Shown here: positions 40,554 to 52,384 of the stretch, one piece after another
Numbering within the stretch: the stretch's first letter is position 1
How the letters are laid out: each line of letters begins with the position of its first letter
Assembly: GCF_910596095.1 (NCBI RefSeq)
Contig: NC_056550.1
Span: 14,912,501-14,976,500 of the forward strand
DNA from: Thunnus maccoyii
Lineage: Eukaryota; Chordata; Actinopteri; Scombriformes; Scombridae
Direction: 5' to 3'
DNA: 64,000 bases
The notes under the pieces: generated by a model
What the model saw: only the letters and a program-made list of their open reading frames with translations
Told to the model about the DNA's origin: nothing
Databases searched by the model: none
Made by a program: the position numbers and the translations under genes

Positions 40554-43500
40554 ATGCCTCCACCAACCTCGCAGGCTTGCCTAGCAAAGTTAGAAATGGC
40601 TGAAATAATTGCAGTCAACGCCGGTTTACCGTTGCCGTCCACCCTGAATGCCACCTTCCCGGTTCCTCAAGACGGCTGCATCGTTGCTGCTGCTGCTGCC
40701 GCTGCTCCAGCTCCTCTGAGCAGCGAGGACTACCTGTTTGTGGAGACCAGGCACCCCAACACTGTCCTGCAGGGCCTCAACAGCCTGCGGCTCAACAACG
40801 CCTTCTGTGATGTGACTCTTTGCTGTGGAGGACAGGAGTTCCCCTGCCATCGCATCGTGCTTGCCTCCTTCAGCTCTTACTTCCAGGTAAAAGCAGGTTT
40901 CTTCACAGTTATGCCAGGGCAAAACGCACAAGTAGTCAAGTTTATATGCTGCAAAATTAATTTCCCTGATTTTCAACTCCACAGGCAATGTTCTCCACTG
41001 ATCTGATAGAGTCCAAGCAGGAGCGGGTTGCCATCAATGGAGTTGAACCTCAGATGGTTGGCATGCTGGTGAGCTACGCCTACACATCAGAGGTCTACAT
41101 TTCTAAAGCAAACGTGCAGGTAAAGTATTCTCACCTTTCCTTCTCCACTGTCACCCTTCATGATTAGCTCCTGACTAGTGCTGAAAAACAAACTCAATCT
41201 TGTCTAGGCGCTGCTGGCAGCAGCCAACCTGCTGGACGTCATGGCTGTCCGAGAGGCCTGTTGTCGTTTCATGGAGCGTCAGATGGATGAAATGAACTGT
41301 GTGGGGATTCACTGCTTTGCTGAAGCCCATTCTTGTAAGGTGTTGGAGAAACGCAGCATGGATTACATTCTTGAGCACTTCAGCAGTGTTTCTCAGCAGG
41401 TGACAAACTGATTATGGTAGTCTTTTAATATTGAGTCCTGTGCAGATCAGATGGACTCCCTGATGGTCAATATAGGTCAAATCTTCTATTGTCATATACG
41501 TAATTTTGTAATGCAATATTGATTTTTTTATATTGTGATAAAGTGAAATGAAATAAAACACTAACCTTCAGAGAATAAGAGCAGATATTTCAATTATTAT
41601 TCAGTGATTATGTCCAATCAAAATGGAAGGAACCCTTCAAAAGCAAATAATCAAGTTCATACAAAGCCGCCTTCGCTCGTGCCACCAGCACCTCCCCACC
41701 AGGATAATTGAACCTGGCAGTGTTGTTGTTTTCATGTGTGAAAGGGGCTTAGCAAAGATAATCTACCCTGCCTGTCAGCAGTCGAACCAAGGCCTACAAG
41801 TGATTATCCTCCATGGACTGGAGGTGTTTAGTAAGCAGGTTGAGTAGGTTGAGTTTGTTAAATGGGACCTGTTCTGCTCATTTGCACCTCTAAATTTTTA
41901 TTTTGGGACTCCACTAGAGTAGCTTTGCATGGGCGCTGTGCGTGGAGCAGATGACCATATAAAGAAACCCGTCATAAGCGGACGTCGGCTCAGGCTGAAA
42001 GTAGAAATAACTTTTGGAAACAGAGTGTTCAGAGCAGTCTGAAGCTGGTGCTTTTTGCTCACAGGGAACACTTCTACATACGTTTACCTCATTATTTGAC
42101 ACTTTGGCCACATTTAATATGAACAGCCGACATTGTAACATTATATGTATGACTGAAAATACGGAAAAGCATAATAGGTCCCCTTTAAATGAATCATGTT
42201 CTCTTCCAATGTCCTTTCCTCCAGGAGGAGTTTCTGTCTCTGTGTGTGGACAAACTGACAGAAATCCTTGCCAGCGACCATCTCAACGTGCCCAAAGAGG
42301 AGTTGGTGTTCGAAGCTGCCATATCGTGGCTGAGTAAATGCCCTTCTCGCAAACAGAGCTTTGAAAAGGTCAGATTAAAATGAACGCAGCTCTATGATCA
42401 GCACGTACAAGACATTCATAAATGAAGAATTATCTTCAGATATTATACAAATATTATAGCACTAAATATTATAGGAAATATGTGATGCAAGTTCTGTTCT
42501 CCTCAAGCAGAGCTGTCCTGCTCTCTAGATATCTTATAATTACCTTACTAATTTCAATGTAGGCTTATTTTAGTCTACTGTAAGTACATGTTGTGCAGCT
42601 GTTGTGGGGGAAAATGAACAAAAATATAGTGTAAATAAATATCAGATCAGCAGATACTGACTGAGCCCTGTATTTATGGCGAAATGATGATAACTCATAC
42701 CAAACACAGGGCCTTTCGCGACATGGATACCACTGGCAAGGGCCATGGGTATTGTAAATCTCCTACTGGATAAAACTTAGTTTGAACACTTGATGTTAAG
42801 TGGCAGTTCAGTTCAGTTAATCAGATTTCTCTCCTCTCATGTGCTGGAGGTCCTCGAGCATATCCGTCTGCCTCTCATCAGCCCTTATTACCTCCACGAT
42901 GTGATCGAGTCTCAGGATGTAGTGAAGGAGAACCAGGGCTGCCAGAGGCTCATCTCCGAGGCCAAGGACTACCTGTTGCTAAAGGACCGCCGCGGAGAGC
43001 TCTATTGCCCGAGGGCACGACCACGCAGGTCCACAGGTAAACCCAGTCACATCCGCACACGCACCTGCATTGCAACTAAGAGCCATTCAGTCTTTATTTC
43101 TACTCAAGATCATTGAGGGGCGACCCCTAAAATTAAAAGTAGTCTTTCCAAGTGGAGCATGAAGCAAGAGCCAGTCAGTAGAGTGGGTCTGATAGAGCCC
43201 ATCTGAGTAACAAAGCCTTTCTGAAAGGTAATATAGTAATTTCATAATAACAATATTGTTGATATAAATAGTAAAAAGAACTGGACCTAAAATTGAACAC
43301 TGTGGAACAACTTTTATTACTGATTAAAAACTCAGAATAATAGCTTCCCAATTTAACAGATTGTTGTCTCTCTGATGAGTAGTTCCTGAACTAATTGCAT
43401 TCATTGATATCAAATCCCATATTATGTAGCCATTATGTGGCCTCCGCAAGAGCAGGCAATGGTCTACAGTATCAAATGTTGTGGATAAATCAACAAAAAG

Positions 43501-46500
43501 TGCCGCACAAATCTTTTTTTATTTTTTTAATACTGATCTATCATTTAGGACCATACTAACAGCAGTTACAGTAGTGCGCCCCACTCTAAAACCAGACTGA
43601 AATGGGCTCAAGATGGAAGCTCTGGACAGAAATGCCTTCAATTGATCATTTACAAGAGATTCAAGGCAAGGCAGTTTGAAAATTGGTCTATAGTTGTTAA
43701 GACTCTTCCTGTCACTCTTGTGTTCAATTTAGCCTTTAACTAACTATGTCTTCCCTGATACAGCCTGAAACTCTTTTTTGCACTCCGCTTCACACTTATG
43801 CACTGCTGCTTTTTTCAAAATGTTGTATTTTACTTGGTTTTATGCATTCTATGTATTCTATTTTTTAACTTATTTCTTTAAATTATTACCTGTGGGTTAT
43901 ATCTTCCATCTCATGTTATGCATTTGAGTTGAGTGAGAGATTAAATCCAGAAAGTACTCTGATTTGGCTTTCCACACCATGGATGTGCATCTGTTTCTAA
44001 GTCTTAAAGGTTAGGACTGAAAACATTTCGTTCATGTGAGAAATATGCTTCAACACACACTATGTCCTTTACTCAGAGAGGTATACACTCAAGCTTTTCC
44101 CCCTTTCTTTTAAAAAAGATACCTCCCACTCGTTATTATGAGTTATTAGAAAGCGTTTACACCTGGTTTCTGCCCTTATGCTCCGTCACATACAGTACAT
44201 TTTATCCTACAAAGGCAAATTCTTTTTTTAAATTAACGTCTATTCAAAGGCCAGCATCCCTCGCCTCACTCCTCTTTGTTACTCTGCTCCTGTTTCCATG
44301 GCAACAGGGACAGCTGAAGTGATAGTGACAGTCGGCGGAGAGGATGACAAGGTGGTGCTGCGCAGCGTCGAGAGCTTCGATCCCGTGACGAACAAGTGGA
44401 AGAATTTGGCCTGCCTGCCCTTCGCCGTGAGCAAGCACGGGCTGGTGGTTTCAGGTGAGCGGACACTGTCGGCTTCAATCAGGTTAAACTCATTCATAAC
44501 TGATTGTATAAGCCCACTCCATATTGTGTCCTCTTTTTCAAATGAAGAACTAAGCGTAGATGTGGTGCACATGAAAAGTGACATGTTTCTTTCTCCTCCT
44601 CTCTCGGTCTCTCTGTAGACTCCACTCTGTATTTGGCGGGAGGGGAGTTTCCTGACGGCTCAGCCAGCAGGGAGATGTGGCGCTATGACCCCTGCTTGGA
44701 CTCGTGGATGGAGATGGCTCCCATGAATGTGGCTCGCTCAGAGTTGGGTAAGGCTGTCTCAGGGACATTTTAATAAAGTATACAGTGTTTCCCCAAGGTT
44801 CACCTGAGTCTTTGTCCAACCTGCAAGTGGATCAGTAAGGTAACCTGGAACACCCGAGGGCCCTGGTGTGTTCCCAGGTTATTTAAGCTTGGGAAATGGG
44901 GGCTCGTCCATTCGGGTTAGTTTGTTAAAGTTTGTTTTGTGCCTCAGGTAGCGGTTGGGCGCATAGTGATTGTGCAGCTGATGAGGTGATTTGGTCCAGC
45001 TGCATGCTGGCTTTTTGGGCTGCGTGTTTTGTGGCCAGAGCTGTTTTGTTTGTTGGTTTAGCTCTGCAGGCATTGAGATCTTTTTTTTCTGTTATCTTGT
45101 TTTATCCTTTTTAAAAGTTTTTCTTGCACTGTTTAGCTTTGTGTTGTACACCACCTTCTGCCAAATGCTGAAAAATGTTTTTGTTTTAAAATGTTGTCTT
45201 CACCTTCTTCTCAATGGCTCTTTTCACCCCCAAATACTAATGAGGGCCTGGATATCTTCATTTGACCAACAAGCACTCTCCATAGATCCTTTTCACAGCA
45301 GCCATTTTGACTTGTCAAAGCAGAAAAAGCACAGGTGGAATTAAATATGTTAGCAATGGCTGAACTCCATTTAGGTGAGCCTGTCTCAAGGCTCCAGTAC
45401 TGAGCATCTTCACTCACTCACTGGGACAGTTAATGGAATTGAGCTTTCATTAATGTCATTATTCACACCTGTGCTTTTCCTGCTTTGACAAATCAAAATG
45501 TCATCTGTGAAAAGGGTCTACTCTTATTTTATTTTAAAAAAAATTTTTTAGTGTTGGGTGCATTGGTTCATTCGGACAGGTAGGAGACAAATCATGGTTA
45601 CTCATTTTGATTTTAATCATCCTTGTTCCTCTTGAGCACGGCTGAGATGTAGTTGCTGGATCTCATCCCTAAAGGAGGCACTGAACAGTTGAAACAAAAA
45701 CAGGATTTGTTTCCTGCAGTGGGAAAAGGCTATTAGACATTGTGTCTAGAATGTTAATGTAAAAAGTTATCATCAGTGATTCCCCTCTTTCCTCACAGGC
45801 CTGGTGATGCTGGACGGCTTTGTGTATGCTGTGGGAGGTTGGGAAGGACGCTCTCGTCTGGACTCTGTGGAGTGCTACAACCCCGACACCAACTCTTGGC
45901 AGTTCACCGAGTCTGTCAAGATGGCCGTCACAAGTCCTGCAGTGGTGGCCCTGGACGGACTGCTTTATGTTACTGGTACCAAACACGAGTTCCACACAAG
46001 AACATTATCTTGACGTTGTACTTTTTATTTAAAATGGTTTTTACCAACAGTGCTTTTAGAGTTTTGTTTGCTGCTGTCTTGTTGGCAGTGCGCTGATATT
46101 TCTCTGTGTGTCCTGGTAGGTGGTGCAGTTCTAGAGGATGGTGATGGCACAGACCTTGCACAAGTGTACAACCCTAAAACCTCTACATGGACAGAGGTTT
46201 CCCCGATGCAGATCGCTCGCTCTGGTTCAGCAGCATGTACACTCAAAGGAAAACTCTATGTAATAGGTATTGTACTTTACAGCGCCCTGTCCAGAACTTA
46301 AACCTTTGCTGATTCACACACACTAATTAATGACAGAACAAATTAAAATTAAATTAAGGAATATAGTCACATTGACTGTTATATTTATTTCTTGTAGGCG
46401 GCTGGCATGCCTCAACAGAAAACACAGATAAGGTGGAGTGTTATAATCCCAAAACCAACCAGTGGACCATGTGTGCCCCCATGAAAGAACGACGCTACCG

Positions 46501-47165
46501 GCCTGGTGTCGCTGTGGTGGATGGAAAGATCTATGTTCTGGGAGGAGAAGAGGGCTGGGACAGGTGAGGAATTATATGAATAAAATGTAGAGAAGATACT
46601 TGTGCACATAATAGGCATGTAATCCCCCACAGGAACCTTTTTAGGAATGCAGGAACTTTTTTAGGAACTCAGGAACCATACCTGCGTTTTGACTGGGTAA
46701 CCAGGATTTACTTTGGTTCCTCTCCTTTTGTACAACCTCATTCACACAGTTAGGAGTTTTTGTTTGATTTGTTAATCAGACTAATTTGGCTAATCTTCAG
46801 ATGAAATACAACCAGGAGTGTAAACACGAAACTTCAGGTTTCTGATTTGTTAGTTCCTGTGGCTCTTTAGTACCTGGAACTATTTGGTTGAAAAGAGGCA
46901 TTAGATTAAAAACAGAACAAACACAATTATAGCTTTCTTTTATTGAAAAAGACAGTGTTACTTTATCGATGTTAAATTTACAAATGGTTAATGCTGATCA
47001 ATCTTTGAATGCAGATATCATGACACTATTGAGAGGTACTGTGACGAGACTGACGCATGGGAGATTGTCGGAGAGATGCCCACCAGTCGCAGTTGGCTGA
47101 GCTGTGTGTCTCTCCAGCTGAGGAAGGACATGAACAGCAGCCCTGGTACACCAAACGACAACTAA
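40554..47165 (+). CDS. BTB-BACK-Kelch protein (KLHL family, paralogue not identified)
   Basis: Eleven coding exons join in frame: 40554-40886, 40985-41119, 41208-41399, 42225-42368, 42850-43036, 44308-44454, 44619-44747, 45799-45975, 46120-46266, 46398-46563 and 47015-47165, giving 635 residues. After a Pro/Ala-rich N-terminus (an Ala run near residue 45) comes a BTB domain (about 70-175, with FCDVTL and FPCHRIVLASFSSYF), a BACK domain (about 180-288, with FAEAHSC and EELVFEAAISWL), the linker RPRRSTGTAEVIVTVGG and six Kelch repeats (about 320-620, repeated GG plus Y/W pairs). Such proteins are substrate adaptors of CUL3-RING ubiquitin ligases. The linker resembles KLHL24, KLHL6 and KLHL35, but no remembered human KLHL matches throughout. 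The start is the first in-frame ATG; the frame stays open further upstream, but with no ATG. The next ATG, 14 codons on, is possible. AATAAA is at 47660-47665. Confidence 0.92.
41859..42189 (+). mobile_element. Miniature TIR element in Kelch intron 3
   Basis: The left end TTAAATGGGACCTGTTCTGCTC and right end AAGCATAATAGGTCCCCTTTAAA are inverted repeats. Between them are blocks shared with 27844-28268. Both ends are present, but the middle segment seen in that copy is missing. The element stops about 36 bases before exon 4, so its tip lies in the branch-point zone of that acceptor. Confidence 0.85.
43150..43722 (-). mobile_element. Degraded LINE reverse-transcriptase fragment in Kelch intron 5
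   Basis: Read on the minus strand, the stretch encodes pieces typical of non-LTR reverse transcriptases: NNYRPIFKLPCLESLVND, then AFLSRASILSPFQSGFR, then AALFVDLSTTFDTVDH, then QCSILGPVLFTIYINNI. The last is a decayed form of the usual GVPQGSILGPLLF-YIND box. Stops and frame changes interrupt it, for example after the LNDRSVLKK segment and before CAALFVDL. The YADD catalytic box is not seen. It is an L2/CR1/Rex-like LINE by flavour. It is dead and gene-internal, in antisense to the host gene. Confidence 0.8.
44790..45240 (+). mobile_element. Possible fossil of an LTR retroelement (Ty3/gypsy-like leader)
   Basis: In Kelch intron 7 a TGGGGGCTCGTCC string near 44897 resembles the primer-binding-site leader found just inside the 5' LTR of many vertebrate LTR elements. 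The sequence around it is GC-richer than the rest of the intron. No LTR pair and no coding remains were recognised. If real, it is an old, broken fragment. Confidence 0.25.
45285..45518. mobile_element. MITE with about 55-bp inverted repeats and TA flanks
   Basis: The left end GATCCTTTTCACAGCAGCC...AAAGCACAGGTG mirrors the right end CACCTGTGCTTTT...GTGAAAAGGGTC, with TA on both sides (45283-45284 and 45519-45520). It lies in intron 7 of the Kelch gene. TA duplication suggests Tc1/mariner mobilisation. It has no coding capacity. Confidence 0.85.
46615..46895. repeat. Possible small TIR repeat in Kelch intron 10
   Basis: The left side has CACAGGAACC and repeated TTTTTAGGAA words. The right side has TTAGTTCCTGTGGCTCTTTAGTACCTGGAAC, part of which is the reverse complement. 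This fits a decayed miniature element, but the arms are imperfect. Confidence 0.4.
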
Positions 47166-47557
47166 GTGAGGTCGTCAAATGGCAAGTCTTTTGTGGTTAT
47201 TTGCACCCTCTTCGGGGACAGTGCACTTCAAAGCTCAGTGCTGTGCAGACCAGTTAACTGAAGAGAAAGGATGCCTGGATTTGGCACATTGCTGTTTGAG
47301 CTGTTACTGGAGGCAAAGAGGAGCTGGTTTTTAATCAGTGACAATTTATGGAATGAGTCTCACTCACTCGGGTCCCTCCTTTGGTGTGGCGACAAAGGAA
47401 ACGTCGTTGACCCACATGAATCTCAAGTAACTGATCGACAACTCAATCAGCAGTCTAAGCTCAGTCTCTGTATGATGTGAACATGTTAAGGGTTGTGTTT
47501 TAATGTCCGAGCGCCTCAAATCTGTGAACATTTTCCCAGCCAACATAGTGTATTTTT

Positions 47558-47597
<40 letters not shown>

Positions 47598-48765
47598 GTG
47601 ACGTATTTATTTGGAGTATGACGAGCTGTGAGAATTACATTTTTTAAAAAAGATCCTCTAATAAAGATGTTTAATTCTACACTGTGAATGCTTGTCTTGT
47701 TTCCTTTTTTTCCATTTCACATTTCATACATCTTCTAAAACACAAATACACTGAGTAACCAGAAAACTAGAAACACATGTACAACTGTATTAAAATACGA
47801 AACACATTATTGTTCAAATAGAGTATTTTTATGTCTTAATGCATGTCTTTAAGGGGTCTTTAAGTTTTTGTAGACTATAAATTCAGTTTTTGTGATCAAT
47901 TCCTACCTTTAACAAAAATTATGTTTCATTGAAGGCTTAGTCTTAGAAAATAGTTAATTTAAACAGAGCCAGTGGGAGTTTGTGGAAGCTAATTCTGCTA
48001 GGAACAGAAAATGGAGATGATAAAAATACTTGTTAAGTCAAGCTTTCACTTTCTCAAATGGGAAAGTGTGTCCAAACTTTTGACCGCTACTGTATATTTA
48101 ACACATCATTTTTACTGGCTGCTATTTGACTCAATATTTAATAGTTTTGACTGAGTAATCATAATTTTGACTAAGTCAAAATACTGACTTACAAAGCCAG
48201 AGTTTGACTATGTATTAATTTGGCTCATGATTTCCTCGCTTTACTTAGTAAAAATATATATATATAAAAGAAACCAAAAACCTGCACACCTGAATATGCA
48301 GCAGGTGTGTTGCAGGAAGGTGTAACTTGAAAACAATGAGGACTACCACACTGTCTCGCTCACTGCTAGAATATTAATTAGTTGACAACGTTAACGTAAG
48401 GTAACAACGTCTGTCGGTCCGATCTTCATAAAACTCAAAATTTTAAAAAGTGACTAATAAAGTAATAATTTCGTTTTTTTTGTCATAATTCTTTTTTTTC
48501 TTGAAATCTAGAAACGGGCCTCCACAACATGATTATGAAAATGTTATCTAAAGTTAGCTCATATCTCGATGATTAACCTCAAACCAAAGAGTGATGATAG
48601 TCTTTGAGACTTTGAACCACCTGCAGCTGTTGGAGGTTCATCTTGACATCCTGAATCATCTTTGATCCTCTGCTCAGCAGCGCGGTGGATTGTGGGTACG
48701 ACGTGACGTCACCGAGCGGCCATATCTGTCTTTCTGTACCCGGCTGAAGGAGAGAGCCTGGAGTC
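47166..48765. other. Kelch 3' UTR, spacer and uqcrc2 promoter
   Basis: The 3' UTR carries a TTA trinucleotide run (47559-47596) and the poly(A) signal AATAAA at 47660-47665. The spacer then holds a TA run near 48254-48266 and nothing coding. From about 48650 the sequence is GC-richer and CpG-bearing up to the uqcrc2 ATG, which suits a promoter and a short 5' UTR. Confidence 0.6.
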
Positions 48766-51700
48766 ATGAGGGGAATCCGGCCTCTTAACGCTCTCCCCGT
48801 GAGTCCTGTGTTTATTCGGTTTGATGTGAGGTTTGTTGCCGGCTGGACTTTATCTTCGCTCGTTGTTGTTCGCTATCAGCTTGAAAACTGAAGCCTTATT
48901 TAGCTGTAGTTAGCCCCGTCGGCTAGTTAGCTTGCTAGGTGGCTAAGTAGCTAATGCGGGTTTATCTTGTGAAAGGCTTGTTGACATGGTTTTAACTGGC
49001 AGATTGACTGACACCGTCTTCTTCAAACGTTCACATTTAGTGTAAGTGAGACTAAATGTACGTCAGGCGTGCAGTGAAATAGCCGGTTTCTTCGCTCCGC
49101 TAGATGCAAGCTGAAGGTCATCTCCTGACGCGTGTAATACAATTTTTTGAGGAGGTGCCTCGAAGCGAACAACACACCTAATTTGGTCATCCTTTTTTCT
49201 CATAAATTGTCACAGTAATCAGTCTTTGTTTACACATGCTTACTGTGTCCGGTTGTGGTCGCTATGTATTAGATTTGGAGGGGTCATATCAGGTCAACCT
49301 ACTGTCACTCTTCTCGAGGACAGTAGTCAGTCTGCAGTTTGACATGTCATAGATTGGACTCAATAAATAATCAATTGTACAGTTGATCAACACAACTAAT
49401 GGTTGGTAATGTTAACAAGGAAAAATACCAGATCATAATCAGCTTTATAGACGCTCAGAAAGACTTGTTTGCTTCTCTGTTTTGTATCATAAATAAAATA
49501 GTTTGGGTTGATAACTGTAAGATAAAGTTTAAGCCCTCACTTATTTTTGATATTTTATTGACAGTTGTTATTGGACATATATAAAAATATACATTCATTT
49601 TTTATCTAGATTAAGAGAGGGTGATATGTGGACATAACCCTCTACCCATAGCATATGTAATTTTGTATTGCAATATCATGACTAGAGCTGCATCAGTCGA
49701 TTGATTGATTGTTAAGTCAATTGACAAAAAATGCATAGCCTGCTATTTTCTATAATAGATTCAATGTTTTGAGTTGATTTTTAAGAAAAAATTGCCAAAC
49801 ATCTCTGGTTCCAACTTGATATCTTTGGGCTTTGGGCAGACAAGACATCGTAGGTTGCACTTTGAGATAACAGTAATTTACATTTTTCAACACTTTGACA
49901 TTTTATAGACCAAACAACTAAAAGATTAACTGATGATGAAAAGAATTGTTAGTTGCCACTCTAATCGTAAGGTAGTCAATTTTCTGGAAACTCAATAGAG
50001 AAAATAACTAGATCTGTTTGTGGCTAAACCAGCGAGTTTAATAAATGAAAATCAAGCTACTTTATCACATTGATGAAAATACTCTTTAAATCCAATATTA
50101 CCATAAAGCAGACCTGCTCATTTGTTTGTGCCATTACCCAAATTGTTCAGCACAACCATAGATATTAATGGAATCACTACTTTGATATATAAGTGGTCAA
50201 ATTTATGAAAAGATCATCTTATTACCCACTATCAATCCAGAGAGAAAATTGCAGCACAAGATCTTAGAATCAGGGTGTCTGAAGTACACGTTTTTTTTCA
50301 TAACAGGGTTAAGTTGTTGACAGCAGCTGTTATGAAACATTAGAGGTCATGTTAGTTTTCACAGGATTAAGATTTGTCCAATCTGATGCCAGCCTGATTT
50401 GTGGAGTGCTTGCTCTTCAGCATGAGTAAGAAAGTAGTTCCTTCTCTAAGTGACCCCTGATGTTTACACTACTTAAAAGCTGTGCCACTTTCATACAGAA
50501 ACCCTGCTGGGTGAATCAAGGGTAGTGGAAAGTAGTTGAGCAGGTTTTTGTTCTTGTGGCCCATTACCACTCAAGAGGAAAAGTTAAACAGCTGCCAAAC
50601 AAATGAACGATCTTTTAATTTGGTTTCACCTTTTCTCGTAGAAACGTTGCTATGCTGCTGCCAGGAGGAGTGAAGCTCTGACTGAACCTCTCACAGGCCA
50701 CAAACCATCCTTAGCCGCTCCTCTCCCTCCCCAAAATGTCCAGGTGGGTGCTGCTTTAGTCTACACATGAATGACATATTTTATTAATGCATAATTGCTC
50801 AGAAAATGCATATCATTTTTCTTTGCTGCTTCAGGTGTCCAAGCTCCCAAACGGTCTGGTCATCGCATCACTGGAGAACTACTCCCCCTTGTCCAGTGTC
50901 GGTTTGTTTGTGAAAGGTGGGAGTCGCTATGAGGCTGCGGGAAACCTGGGCGTCTCCCATGTGCTACGATTGGCGGCAAATCTGGTAATTTGTGAATGTG
51001 TGATGCATTTAGAAAAACCATGAACTTTTTTTTTTTTTGCAGTTAAGCTGCATTATTCACGTTCACAAGTGTCTTCACCTCGCTGTGTGGTGTCAGACTG
51101 TGGCAATGATGCCTTATTTAATCAAGATTTTTTTTTTTCTTTTGTAGACTAATAAGGGTTCGTCTGCCTTGAAGCTCTGTCGCAGTGTGGAAGCACTGGG
51201 AGGCAGCCTGAGGTCAGTGAGGGTACTCTCTACACATGCTCACATTCACAGTCCCGCTATAAATAAACAAGGGAATACTAGTGCCACCATAGCCCACCAC
51301 ATTGAACTAACTGTGTTGTCATCTCTTTACCTGCAGTGTGACATCATCAAGAGAGACCATGGTCTACTCTGCAGACTGCCTGAGAGATCACCTGTAAGTG
51401 CTCCTGTCTTATAATGTTTTTACTCACTCTGTTGTTTTATGCTGCATTTATTTAGAAATCCTCTATAGTCATGTTGATGCCTTACTGTGTCTGTGTGTTT
51501 TACCAGAGACACATTATTGGAGTATGTGGTTAACGTGGCCGCAGCTCCAGAGTTTCGACCGTGGGAAGTAAACGACCTGTTACCCAGGCTGAAGATCGAC
51601 AAGGCTCTGGCTCAGCAGTGTCCTCAGATAGGTGAGTACCAGAGCAGCAATTCAGCTACTGAACACTGGCATTTTCATTTTGGAAATTGTGTCAAATTGC

Positions 51701-52344
51701 ATCAAGTCAGGCTTTTAAAAAACCACATCAAGTGATTTTTGACTTCTAGGGCCAAAGCAAATGGTAAAAAAAAAAGCTTGAAGGTTCTTGAATTTTTTAG
51801 CCTTCTCCCTGGGTTCTTATTGCTAGATGCTTCATAAAGATAGAAGATTTTCAGTTGAGTCCCAAGTCTACTTCTTGGATGCCCAGTTTTCCTCAGCTTA
51901 AATTCCTCTATTTTCTCCTGCAGGCATAATTGAGAAGTTGCATGAAGCAGCGTACAAAAATGCTCTGTCCAACTCTCTGTACTGCCCTGACCACATGCTC
52001 GGTCGTATCTCATCTGAACAGGTATGGATCTGTGCTTTGTTTTTGTTTTTTTCTCTACATAAGAAAACGAGTAAATTCTGAGTCATGATAGCAACTTCAA
52101 GACCAATTTGAAGACCATTATTTGTTAGATTGTGCTTAGCTCTTACACACCTCTCCTCCTCCTTATCCTCCTCCTGTAGCTGCAGTCATTTGTTGAGGAC
52201 AATTTCACCACTGGCAGAATGGCTCTTGTAGGACTAGGTGAGTGTCTACTAGTGCTGTCTAGTCTCTGTATCACAGTTGTTCTTTCTCATCAGGCATTGC
52301 TTATCGTGTCTCCAATTTACAGTCTCATTGATTTAAATAAACTG

Positions 52345-52384
<40 letters not shown>

